A stretch of DNA of 22,464 nt from Candidatus Auribacterota bacterium (GTDB lineage Bacteria; Auribacterota; JAFGBW01). The position numbers were made by a program, and so were the translations under genes. Position 1 is the stretch's first letter. Each line of letters begins with the position of its first letter. The stretch covers positions 1 through 22,464 of the forward strand of contig JAFGBW010000071.1 of NCBI GenBank assembly GCA_016932965.1, written 5' to 3'. Positions 8,886 to 16,065 of this stretch are shown here, one piece after another. Below the pieces are notes generated by a model that worked only from the letters and a program-made list of their open reading frames with translations, was not told the DNA's origin and ran no database searches.

Positions 8886-10279
8886 GAAACTTCCTCCGTC
8901 AGCCAGGCCAAATCTTCACCGCAAAGGCAATGCAGTTCCGCATGAAGAAGTATCCGTTCAAGTTCCTTGATTTTCGTTTTTAGAGACAGCTGTTTCACCC
9001 GGTTTTTGTATTTTTCAAACTGCCGTCCGGAAAGGTTTCCCTTTTTAAAATCTGAGTGCGAAAGAAGTAAATCCCTGGCGGAAATCTTCCGCAGTTCACG
9101 CAAATGCGTCCTCTCCACTTCATTTTCCTTGATGGATAAGACCAGACGCTGAACATGCCTCGAAGTTTTTTGAATGAGCATCTGGTGCTGATATGCCATG
9201 TTCGCATAGTCCATTTCAGCTTTAGCAGCCTGGCGCGACCACTCATCTCCGCAAAACAACGGGATATTCCACCATAAACCCAGTCCGACAAATGTCTGAC
9301 CCTTATCCCTTTCCCAGTCCCAGTCATCAACAGACAGCGAATTCGAAAAATACAGCGACGAACTGAAATCCGTCCAGCGTTTATAGGCCAGGCTTTTCTT
9401 TAATCTCCTGTTGTTCTGGGCCTGACTGAAGGAGTCCAAAACGTCCTGCGAATGAAGAACCGCCCTCTCAATCAACTCTTTCTCCTCTGGCATCGGAGGG
9501 ATCCCGATCTTGTAGTTAAAACCGCTTACAGAAATAGTTTCATCCAGAAAAATAAAGGAAAGAAGCGATTTTCGGTGATTCTCCAGTTCCAGTTCTTTTA
9601 ATTTTCTTTCCTTCAGTGTGTTTTTGAGTTTATCCTCCTGGGTCCTTAAATCGAAATCGGACAGCCTTTTCATTTTAAAGAGCACTTCTGTATCCTCAAA
9701 TTCGTCCATGGCGGTCTTATATTCAATGGCGGCCAACTTTGTTTCCATTTTTGACCTGCAATACAAAAAATACAGACGGACCGCCTCCAGGGTGTTTTGT
9801 TTCATGAACCATTTCTGTTTTTCCCGGGACAGCCGGGTCAGCTCCCTGTAATATTTTTTTTGGGTAAAATAATCCTGGATGCTGAAAATATTCCAGTTGA
9901 CCGTAAGAAACATGTCAAAACTTTTTTCAAGACTGAGTGAATCATCCAGGTTGGAATGCTGAAACCTCGATGACAACGAGACCTTGGGACGGATGGTTTC
10001 CTTGATTTCACTCAATTTCCAGTCGAGAATTTTCTCCTGGCGTTTGTTTTCCAGAGCTGCAAAACTGCGCGTTTGAGAGAGAGCCACCACGTCGTAAAAA
10101 TCCAATGGGCCTGTCCCCTGATAGGAATCCAGAAAATTCCGGTAATTCAATGAAATGAGCTCCCCGTAATCAGGGGCTGCCTCACAGAGAAAAGGTGTTA
10201 TTGGAAACCACCATATAATCCAGACGCATACACAAATGATGAGATGTCCGAAAAATAAATCATTCCCTCTCACATGCAT
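8882..10279 (-). CDS. TolC-like outer-membrane efflux protein
   Basis: This is a putative outer-membrane channel of the tripartite exporter, 465 residues from the chosen start. A hydrophobic signal segment (GHLIICVCVWIIWWFPITPFLC) lies near residues 8-30, probably cleaved after the CEAA region. The mature protein is mostly long amphipathic helices rich in Glu, Lys, Arg and Leu, arranged as two similar halves as in OEP/TolC proteins. The second half includes GLGLWWNIPLFCGDEWSRQ, matching the family's GLxxxxPLF-type strand. The frame stays open upstream to 10345, but that would overlap the lipoprotein gene ending at 10290, so ATG 10279 is used. It leaves a 10-nt gap. No clear ribosome site precedes it; GTG 10273 is an alternative. 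Sequence is diverged, so the call rests partly on the operon. Confidence 0.8.
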   Translation of the reverse strand: MHVRGNDLFFGHLIICVCVWIIWWFPITPFLCEAAPDYGELISLNYRNFLDSYQGTGPLDFYDVVALSQTRSFAALENKRQEKILDWKLSEIKETIRPKVSLSSRFQHSNLDDSLSLEKSFDMFLTVNWNIFSIQDYFTQKKYYRELTRLSREKQKWFMKQNTLEAVRLYFLYCRSKMETKLAAIEYKTAMDEFEDTEVLFKMKRLSDFDLRTQEDKLKNTLKERKLKELELENHRKSLLSFIFLDETISVSGFNYKIGIPPMPEEKELIERAVLHSQDVLDSFSQAQNNRRLKKSLAYKRWTDFSSSLYFSNSLSVDDWDWERDKGQTFVGLGLWWNIPLFCGDEWSRQAAKAEMDYANMAYQHQMLIQKTSRHVQRLVLSIKENEVERTHLRELRKISARDLLLSHSDFKKGNLSGRQFEKYKNRVKQLSLKTKIKELERILLHAELHCLCGEDLAWLTEEVS

Positions 10280-10289
10280 TATAAAAAAA

Positions 10290-10832
10290 TTACGGCCATG
10301 TATACATGACCACGGGTGTACGCTCTTCAACATTTCTGGCCGCATTTCTGGCCAGCCCGCTGACCATGAAACCGTATTCCACTCCGGACTGAGGTCTGAA
10401 CTTAATCAAGGGGGATGCCTCAATATGATCCCCGCTGACTTTGGATTTGGGTTTGGATGTGCACCCTACCGCCATCCATTCCCATGTCGCGCCATACCAG
10501 ACATCGTCCTGCTTAACAAAAATCCACACATTGCAGTTCAGCTTCTTCCCATTGCTGAAAACATCTTTTCCAGGCCAGGTATTGGCCTTGTCATAATTCA
10601 TATGAATGGTGTCCCCGCTGACGCTGACATCCAGGGTTGCTGTGACAGCCCACTGGGACACATTTGTATGAAGCCATGTAACGGTCGAAAGATCAATGGG
10701 TTCGGTATTCTCAGGTTCGGTTGTTGTAACTTCAGGCTCATCATCATCATCTTTTTTAAAAGGATTCTCGATATCACATCCTCCGATAAAAACCATGGAA
10801 AGAATAACAAAAAAAAGCATCTTTTTCTTCAT
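10290..10832 (-). CDS. Small exported lipoprotein of unknown function, first gene of export operon
   Basis: About 180 residues. The start is ATG 10832, with GAGG 6 nt upstream; an in-frame GTG at 10844 overlaps that ribosome site. A type II signal peptide ends in the lipobox IGGC (Cys19), followed by Asp20. In enterobacteria Asp at +2 retains lipoproteins in the inner membrane; whether this holds here is unknown. An acidic, Thr/Glu/Pro linker (residues 20-43) precedes a globular domain rich in Trp and beta-prone stretches (WLHTNVSQW, DVWYGATWEWMAVG, GVEYGFMVSGLARN). I do not recognise the family. It lies 10 nt upstream of the TolC-like gene and under the operon promoter, so it may be an accessory or substrate-recognition factor. 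That role is inference. Confidence 0.85.
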   Translation of the reverse strand: MKKKMLFFVILSMVFIGGCDIENPFKKDDDDEPEVTTTEPENTEPIDLSTVTWLHTNVSQWAVTATLDVSVSGDTIHMNYDKANTWPGKDVFSNGKKLNCNVWIFVKQDDVWYGATWEWMAVGCTSKPKSKVSGDHIEASPLIKFRPQSGVEYGFMVSGLARNAARNVEERTPVVMYTWP

Positions 10833-10889
10833 GACAAACCTCACAATAATGGGTTAAGTTGAATCATATTGGTCCGCAACCTGTTTCTA

Positions 10890-10918
10890 AAAATAATGTG
10901 ATTCACATTACCCGTCAA
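10890..10918 (-). promoter_or_regulatory. Promoter of the lipoprotein-exporter operon with palindromic operator in its spacer
   Basis: On the minus strand TTGACG (10918-10913), a 17-nt spacer and TATTTT (10895-10890) form a sigma70-type promoter. It lies about 58 nt before the lipoprotein ATG. The plus-strand palindrome TAATGTGATTCACATTA (10894-10910) has 8-bp arms around one central base and fills the spacer, so a bound dimer would block RNA polymerase. Its TGTGA/TCACA halves recall CRP-like sites, but the spacing is 1 instead of 6. Confidence 0.55.
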
Positions 10919-10919
10919 C

Positions 10920-10957
10920 ATAAAAGTGATAAAAAGCATTTTTTTTCTCACTTTTAT
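10920..10957. repeat. Inverted repeat upstream of the exporter promoter
   Basis: ATAAAAGTGA (10920-10929) and TCACTTTTAT (10948-10957) are exact 10-bp inverted arms around an 18-nt AT-rich loop. There is no T-run after either end, so it does not look like an intrinsic terminator. It lies directly upstream of the -35 hexamer and could be a second regulator site. The remainder of the 10833-11094 spacer shows nothing else. Confidence 0.5.
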
Positions 10958-11094
10958 AGATTCCGATAATGCAGGAATGACCGGGCAGGGAAGGCACCCG
11001 GACGTCAACAATCAAGGCAGGTCATGAATCCGCTCAGGGCTTATACAGACTTTGTTTCAAATTTTAAAAAATAGTAAACTCCTTCATTCCCCCC

Positions 11095-12348
11095 ATGAAT
11101 AAACAGAGAATCCTGTTCCGCCAGTTCCCTTTCAACCGTCTGACGTTTCCCCTCCTTTTAAACATCTGGGAAAAAACCTGCATCAGCCCGAAACTGGACA
11201 TCCGCATCACCCAGAGTGCCGATGCGGAATCACTCATGAACGAGGTGCCGGATCTTGATTCCCGCGATGTTCTTATCTATTCCTTCATGACTCCGCATCT
11301 CCCGCTTATTGCTGAAGAAATAAAAGCAATCCGGAAATCCATACGTAAAACCCGTCTTCCCCTTTTTACAGCCGGGGGCCCCCACGTGACCGGGGAACAG
11401 TCCCTTGCTTTTGAAATCGGACTGGACCGGATTTTTGCCGGGCCCGCCGAAAATACTTTTCTGCAGTTTGGACAAGACCTCTTGAACGGATCCATCAGCA
11501 AAGAAAAAACAATCCTCCCTCCTTCTGGAACGGAGGACTTGAATGATTATCTCCCGATTTCATCTTTGTACAAGGGGTTCCCGCCGCTGGAAATCATGCG
11601 CGGATGCTTCTGGAACTGCCGATATTGCCAGACCGGGACGAAAAAACCCTCGTTCAGGTCATACCCTTCGATTCAAGACTATCTGGAACAGGCCAGGAAA
11701 AGAAAATTCAAACGAATCACTTTCATCTCACCCTCTTCACTGGAATGGCAAGCGATCAAACCCGGTCAGCCTGACCTGGAGAAACTCTCTGAATTTCTTG
11801 AATTGATTCATTCCTATGGATTTCGTTTCAGGGAATACGGTGTCTTTCCCTCGGAAATCCGTCCTGATTCAGTGACTCCCCAATCAATGGGGATTCTGAA
11901 AAAATATGTGACCAACAGGCATCTGACGCTCGGCGGACAAAATTCAACGGATTCCGGACTCAAATCTATCAACAGAGGACATACCGCTGCTGACATTGAA
12001 AATGCTATCCTCTATGCAACAGCAGAAGGATTCAAGGTGAATCTGGATTTTATTGTCGCTTATCCGGATGAAACGGAAGAGGACCGAAAAGCCAGCCTGG
12101 AATATCTGATAAAAATGAACCGGAAATACCAGGTAAAGATTTACCTTCATCATTTTTTTCCTGTTTCCGGAAGCGCGTTTTCCAATCGTCTTCCCTCCTT
12201 TCTCTCCCCCAGGGAAAAAGAACGCTTTCTGGCCCTGTCTAAAAACGGTATCGCCACCTCCTGGTGGCTCGAAGGGGAAAAAAATGCCAAAGATTATCTG
12301 CGGTGGCTGCAGAAAAACTTTCCTGAAACATATAGGAAATATCATTAA
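11095..12348 (+). CDS. Radical SAM protein with B12-binding-like N-terminal domain (resembles MJ_1487 family)
   Basis: This protein has 417 residues. The N-terminal part (about 1-140) resembles the Rossmann-like cobalamin-binding domain of B12-radical SAM enzymes. It contains DSRDVLIYSFMTP, LFTAGGPHVTGE and DRIFAGPAENTF, the last in place of the more usual GEGE. The cobalamin-ligand motif DxHxxG is not visible, so B12 binding is doubtful. The cluster motif is C171-X3-C175-X2-C178 in RGCFWNCRYCQTG, followed by a radical SAM barrel with LTLGGQNSTDSGLKSINRGH. The product of the reaction is unknown. There is no Shine-Dalgarno sequence before ATG 11095; the upstream bases are CTCCTTCATTCCCCCC. The gene ends 6 nt before the convergent SDR gene. 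Confidence 0.85.
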   Translation: MNKQRILFRQFPFNRLTFPLLLNIWEKTCISPKLDIRITQSADAESLMNEVPDLDSRDVLIYSFMTPHLPLIAEEIKAIRKSIRKTRLPLFTAGGPHVTGEQSLAFEIGLDRIFAGPAENTFLQFGQDLLNGSISKEKTILPPSGTEDLNDYLPISSLYKGFPPLEIMRGCFWNCRYCQTGTKKPSFRSYPSIQDYLEQARKRKFKRITFISPSSLEWQAIKPGQPDLEKLSEFLELIHSYGFRFREYGVFPSEIRPDSVTPQSMGILKKYVTNRHLTLGGQNSTDSGLKSINRGHTAADIENAILYATAEGFKVNLDFIVAYPDETEEDRKASLEYLIKMNRKYQVKIYLHHFFPVSGSAFSNRLPSFLSPREKERFLALSKNGIATSWWLEGEKNAKDYLRWLQKNFPETYRKYH

Positions 12349-12354
12349 ACTGGA

Positions 12355-13083
12355 TCAGCCAGATTGAAGATGCCCGCCTCCGTCTATAAAAAAAACCTGG
12401 CCTGTGATCGCTTCATTGGCGATTAAAAAATCAACAACCTGAAGAAGGGAAACGATAGACGGCCTTTTTCTCATAGGCAGTTTTTTGGCCAGGATTCTGA
12501 ATATTTTTTCTTCTCCTGTCCTTGGCAACAGTAATCCCGGCGCAATGGCATTCACCCGGATGGAAGGCGCCAGTTCCCTTGCAGCCATTTTCGTGAAATC
12601 AGCCAGACATTTTTTTGTAAGTGTATAGGAAAAATAACCGCCCTTATTATTGGCGATGCTGGAATCCAAAAGGCAGATCACATGGCCTTTCTTCACCTGT
12701 CTGGCAAAATCACGAATCAAAAAAAAAGGGGCCTTGAGATTCACGCTGAAATGCCTGTCAAAAAGAGACAAATCTGTCTGGAGGAAAGAGGCTTTTTCAA
12801 ACACGGCTGCATTCATGATCATGAGTTCCGTATCAGGAAAAACATCCCGCACCCGCGGAAAAAGCTTCAGCATTTCCTCATCGATGGAAAAGTCTGCGCA
12901 GAACCCCTTCCCTTTTACCCCCAGTTTTTTTATTTCTGAAATCAGATTTTCCGCCTGTATTTTCGATGTATGATAATGCAGCGCAATGTTGTAATCATCC
13001 GATGCCAGATGCAAGGCGATCGCTTTTCCTATCCTTTCTGCCCCGCCTGTGATGAAGGCTGTCCTGGAGTGCTTCTTTTTCAA
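12355..13083 (-). CDS. Short-chain dehydrogenase, pteridine reductase (FolM/PTR1)-like
   Basis: This is a probable NADPH-dependent reductase of 242 residues, likely cytosolic. The glycine-rich motif is TGGAERIG (12-19), followed by ALHYHTS (34-40). That resembles the NADPH-binding HYHRS of Leishmania PTR1. N91-A-A is the usual SDR NAA element. The catalytic group is D140, Y153 and K157, spaced exactly like PTR1 D181/Y194/K198, with Asp at the usual Ser position. This favours reduction of a pterin (dihydromonapterin or dihydrobiopterin) over a generic sugar or lipid substrate. Start is TTG 13083, overlapping the stop of the DUF6600 gene by 4 nt (TTGA), with AAGGGG about 9 nt upstream. It is therefore translationally coupled to an exported protein, an odd partner. 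The SDR class is certain; pterin specificity is inferred. Confidence 0.88.
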   Translation of the reverse strand: MKKKHSRTAFITGGAERIGKAIALHLASDDYNIALHYHTSKIQAENLISEIKKLGVKGKGFCADFSIDEEMLKLFPRVRDVFPDTELMIMNAAVFEKASFLQTDLSLFDRHFSVNLKAPFFLIRDFARQVKKGHVICLLDSSIANNKGGYFSYTLTKKCLADFTKMAARELAPSIRVNAIAPGLLLPRTGEEKIFRILAKKLPMRKRPSIVSLLQVVDFLIANEAITGQVFFIDGGGHLQSG

Positions 13084-14246
13084 TGGCTATACCCCTTACT
13101 GACCCGCATCATTTTATTCTGCTTTTCCTCGGAGTAGTCTGTTTCAGCCTGCGTCGGCTGATCCCCCGTGACCATCGAATGGCTTCTTCCGCTGTGATAA
13201 ATGGACCGGGAAGTGCTGCTTTCATATTGTCTCGGCATATTGCTCCCGCTGTCATCGTCTAAAGGGTAAACAGCCTTAGGCCCTAAAAAGACCGGCGCTG
13301 TTTTTGTCGACTCTTTCTGCCCCGGAACCGATTCTGTTTTCTGATCCGGAACGGAATAACTGGTTTTTGAACGCCAGATGATCGGCTTGTCAGAAGGGAT
13401 TGTTTCTGAAGGAGTGCCAGAGGGCTTTGTCACGGGTGCTGTTTGAGGAGAAGAAACGATAGGTTTTGACGGAAAATTCACCGGTTTCGGGAAATAGATC
13501 CTGTCCTTGTCTATCTTGATGACGGGTTTTTTTCCCTCCTCCCATTTTTCTTCCAGGATGCGGAAATGAGGAACTTCACGTCCAATCTGCTTTTGAAGCC
13601 TGTCCAAGTCCACTCCCCGGTTCACAACATGATTGTGATGAAACTCATAGCGGGTTTGCCTTCTGGTTCTTTTAAGCATCTTTGGATTTCTCTCAGACTT
13701 GCGGATATGACGATGAATTTGAGGGTCCATGATCCGGTTTTCCTTAATAAAACACCAGCCATGATAAGGAATCTGATTTTCCCACCCGTCATGATACCGC
13801 ATCCCATAATAGGGGTCCCAGTAAACACAAGGAGGGAGCGGCGCCCAGCCGATGTATCCGTCACCGTAGCGCCATGAAACCCAGGCAGGCCCCCATACGT
13901 ATCCCGGCACCCATACCCAGCCGTATATAACATCATATACCCACCAACCGTAATGAAAAGGAATCCAGCCCCATTCTTCATCCGATATCCACATCCATCC
14001 GAAATCCGTATAAATCCAATGCCCGTATGTGTACGGCCTCCACCCGTGACGCACATGGGGTATCCAGACTTCATGATAACGGTCTGTTCTGCCCCATCTT
14101 CCGTGATGTGCAAGGGCCTTTCTTATTTGATTCCGGTCAATCCCCTCATCGGAAGGCCCCCTGTATCCATCCCCCGGGACCGCCAGGCAAAAAAAAGAAA
14201 TCCCTGACAATACCAATATCCATAAACTGATCGTAAACTTTTTCAT
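13080..14246 (-). CDS. Exported aromatic-rich DUF6600 family protein
   Basis: This protein has 388 residues, with an N-terminal signal peptide (about 1-22, KKFTISLWILVLSGISFFCLA). Residues 58-140 form the DUF6600 pattern: WIPHV, GWRPYTYGHW, GWMWISDEEWGWIPFHYG, GWVWVPGYVWGPAWVSW and GWAPLPP. Tryptophan, tyrosine and glycine are extraordinarily dense there. A basic stretch follows (KSERNPKMLKRTRRQTR), then a long Pro/Ser/Thr-rich tail with little predicted order. The family has no established biochemical role; it is exported and often occurs in large, environmental Gram-negative genomes. ATG 14246 is supported by GGGAGG 5 nt upstream. A TATACT (-10 like, 14285-14280 minus) lies about 35 nt upstream. 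The pteridine-reductase-like gene overlaps its stop. Confidence 0.85.
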   Translation of the reverse strand: MKKFTISLWILVLSGISFFCLAVPGDGYRGPSDEGIDRNQIRKALAHHGRWGRTDRYHEVWIPHVRHGWRPYTYGHWIYTDFGWMWISDEEWGWIPFHYGWWVYDVIYGWVWVPGYVWGPAWVSWRYGDGYIGWAPLPPCVYWDPYYGMRYHDGWENQIPYHGWCFIKENRIMDPQIHRHIRKSERNPKMLKRTRRQTRYEFHHNHVVNRGVDLDRLQKQIGREVPHFRILEEKWEEGKKPVIKIDKDRIYFPKPVNFPSKPIVSSPQTAPVTKPSGTPSETIPSDKPIIWRSKTSYSVPDQKTESVPGQKESTKTAPVFLGPKAVYPLDDDSGSNMPRQYESSTSRSIYHSGRSHSMVTGDQPTQAETDYSEEKQNKMMRVSKGYSH

Positions 14247-14329
14247 GCTTCCTCCCTGACAGATATCAAAGACAGATTAAGTATACATAAATATCGGTTC
14301 CTGTCCGGTAAAAAAATATTATTCCTCGT

Positions 14330-14650
14330 GCAGAGGCGCGGAGAAATTAGAATTGTGAGTTTTGAGTGTTGAGTTAAAAATAGTGAACGGTGAATGGTTG
14401 ATGGTTGACAGTTATCATGTTTTCCTCTGCGTCACTGCGCCCCTGCGGGAGTAGTATCTGATTTTATAATTCGCAACTCAACACTTACAATTCTAATCCT
14501 TCCCATTCACTATTCCCCATTTACCATTCTCAATTCTTAATTCTGAATTCTAAATTCCCGCCCCCTCCGTGTCATCCGTGGTGAAATTATTTCTCTAAAA
14601 TTTCCGGAATTGTCTGACTTTATGAGTCCAAAAGTAGCGGAGGTTAACCG
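14330..14650 (+). repeat. Composite intergenic repeat, locus II (heptamers, octamers, 46-bp element)
   Basis: The 14247-14706 spacer has no gene. Modules in order are: TGAGTTT, TGAGTGT, TGAGTTA (14356-14376); GTGAACG, GTGAATG, GTTGATG, GTTGACA (14383-14410); octamers CCTCTGCG, TCACTGCG, CCCCTGCG then GGAGTA (14424-14453); eight heptamers from CCATTCA to AAATTCC (14503-14558); CCTCCGTG with TCATCCGTG (about 14565-14581); and the element starting CCGGAATTGTCTGACTTT (14604-14649). The first heptamer set is the reverse-complement type of the later set. Confidence 0.7.
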
Positions 14651-14686
14651 GATAAATTAAAAAAACACCGGACAACCCTGATTTTT

Positions 14687-14692
14687 TATAAT
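14687..14692 (+). promoter_or_regulatory. Candidate -10 box of the ABC-2 permease gene
   Basis: A perfect TATAAT lies 14 nt before the permease ATG, so a transcript would carry only about 7-8 nt of leader. No Shine-Dalgarno sequence precedes the ATG, which is consistent with near-leaderless translation. There is no good -35 hexamer at the right distance. Confidence 0.3.
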
Positions 14693-14706
14693 AACATCCG
14701 CTTTGC

Positions 14707-15834
14707 ATGAAAAAAATTATCTTCCTGATCCAGAAAGAACTGCTCCAGGTCTCCAGAGACCGCAATATGCTGAGGATCATTTTTGTCATTCCTCTGGTCC
14801 AGTTACTGATCCTGGGTTATGCCATCACAACGGATGTAAAAAATCTCGATCTGATTCTTTGTGATTTCGATCATTCGAATCTCAGCCGCGATTTAATGAA
14901 CCATTTCTCATACACGGAATATTTTCACATCGTCCCCTTTTCAGGAAAAAACGGGGAAATCGAAAAAAAAATAAGGGCAGGCCGGGCTCTCATTGCGCTG
15001 GTGATTCCCGACCAATTCGGCAAAGAAATCGAAAAAGGCTCCGTACCGGAAATCCAGATCCTTTTGGATGGACAAAACTCCAATACCAGCGCAGTCGCCC
15101 TCGGATACTGCAACCGGATTCTTCTGCAATTCGCCCGAAAAAATATGGCTCTGCATCGAAGATCCGATCCGTTCCATGCGGTCAAAACAAAAATAATCCG
15201 TTCAGACAGCCAGGTCTGGTATAATCCCGAACTCAAAAGTGTGTATTACATGATACCGGGAATCATCTCGATCCTTCTCACCATCATCACCATGCTCCTG
15301 ACAGGACTGGCCATTGTCCGAGAAAGGGAATTGGGCACACTGGAACAGTTGATGGTGACTCCGGTCAAATCCTGGCAGCTCATTGCAGGTAAAACAATCC
15401 CTTTTGCCATTCTGGGATTCATTGAAATGGGCATCGCCATGACTTTCGGGGTGCTTTGGTTCAAGGTGCCTTTTTTAGGAAACCTGGCATTCATGACTTT
15501 ACTGGCGGCCGTTTTTATTCTGACGACCCTGGGGCTGGGGATCTTTATCTCCACCCTCGTGAATACCCAGCAGCAGGCCCTGTTCATCTCCTGGTTTTTT
15601 CTTGTGTGCTTCATCCTTTTAAGCGGATTCTTCTATCCGCTTGAAAACATGCCCGCCTGGATACAATGGATCACTTACATAAACCCTCTGCGTTATTTCA
15701 TCCAGATACTCCGGGAACTTTTTTTAAAAGGAGCAGGGCTCACCGCCCTTTGGCCTGAACTGGCCGCCTTGTCCGGAATGGGAATCGGGATCTTTTTCAT
15801 GGCGGTCATCCGTTTTAAAAAACGAATCACTTGA
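14707..15834 (+). CDS. ABC-2 type transporter permease (YhhJ/YbhR-like), orphan
   Basis: This 375-residue inner-membrane permease belongs to the ABC2_membrane_3 group. It opens with the family-typical IQKELLQVSRDRNMLRIIF, then a first helix (VIPLVQLLILGYAI). An extracytoplasmic domain spans about 30-175, and five C-terminal helices follow. The hallmark RERELGTLEQLMVTP lies after the second helix, and SGFFYPLENMPAWIQWITYINPLRYF near the C-terminus. Such permeases normally sit beside an ATPase, an HlyD-like adaptor and often a second permease. Here the flanks are repeat DNA and an unrelated convergent gene, so its ATPase must be elsewhere or lost. The start is supported by family N-termini, not by a ribosome site. 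Substrate unknown. Confidence 0.9.
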   Translation: MKKIIFLIQKELLQVSRDRNMLRIIFVIPLVQLLILGYAITTDVKNLDLILCDFDHSNLSRDLMNHFSYTEYFHIVPFSGKNGEIEKKIRAGRALIALVIPDQFGKEIEKGSVPEIQILLDGQNSNTSAVALGYCNRILLQFARKNMALHRRSDPFHAVKTKIIRSDSQVWYNPELKSVYYMIPGIISILLTIITMLLTGLAIVRERELGTLEQLMVTPVKSWQLIAGKTIPFAILGFIEMGIAMTFGVLWFKVPFLGNLAFMTLLAAVFILTTLGLGIFISTLVNTQQQALFISWFFLVCFILLSGFFYPLENMPAWIQWITYINPLRYFIQILRELFLKGAGLTALWPELAALSGMGIGIFFMAVIRFKKRIT

Positions 15835-15912
15835 CCGGGAGACTTCTTTCTCTTATCAAATCCGCCACCGTCTTCACAAGGAGAACTCAAACGGAACTCC
15901 AGTATTTTATCA

Positions 15913-15945
15913 GATTCTGGATCCCCGACTCCGCGGGGGATGACA
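15913..15945. repeat. Short palindromic repeat of the GGATCCCCGA...GGGGATGAC type
   Basis: ATCCCC (15921-15926) and GGGGAT (15936-15941) form a 6-bp stem around a 9-nt loop, flanked by ATTCTGG and GACA. This wording resembles the dispersed palindromes common in proteobacterial spacers (like Neisseria dRS3, ATTCCC-N8-GGGAAT). It lies about 80 nt after the permease stop and could end transcription, but no T-run follows. The rest of 15835-16065 shows no gene. Confidence 0.5.
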
Positions 15946-16065
15946 CTCATGCAAAGGTCTTATCTTTGAATCCCCAGATTGTTCCCGGAATAAAAAAAAT
16001 CAGGGGTTCCATTTGTTTTCCTTCATGAAATATCCACAGCAAACGGGACCGAAAAGGAATCCGGT

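Noticed and set aside
10280-10345. Upstream extension of the TolC-like gene
   Set aside because: It would overlap the end of the lipoprotein gene by 56 nt and places extra residues before a clear signal segment.
13622-14113. Minus-strand 163-codon frame within the DUF6600 gene
   Set aside because: It is a shifted reading of the repetitive Trp/Gly/Tyr codons; the main frame has the signal peptide, ribosome site and family pattern.
14330-14650. CRISPR array or small-RNA locus
   Set aside because: Units are 7-8 nt, degenerate and contiguous, with no unique spacers; no promoter-terminator pair was seen.
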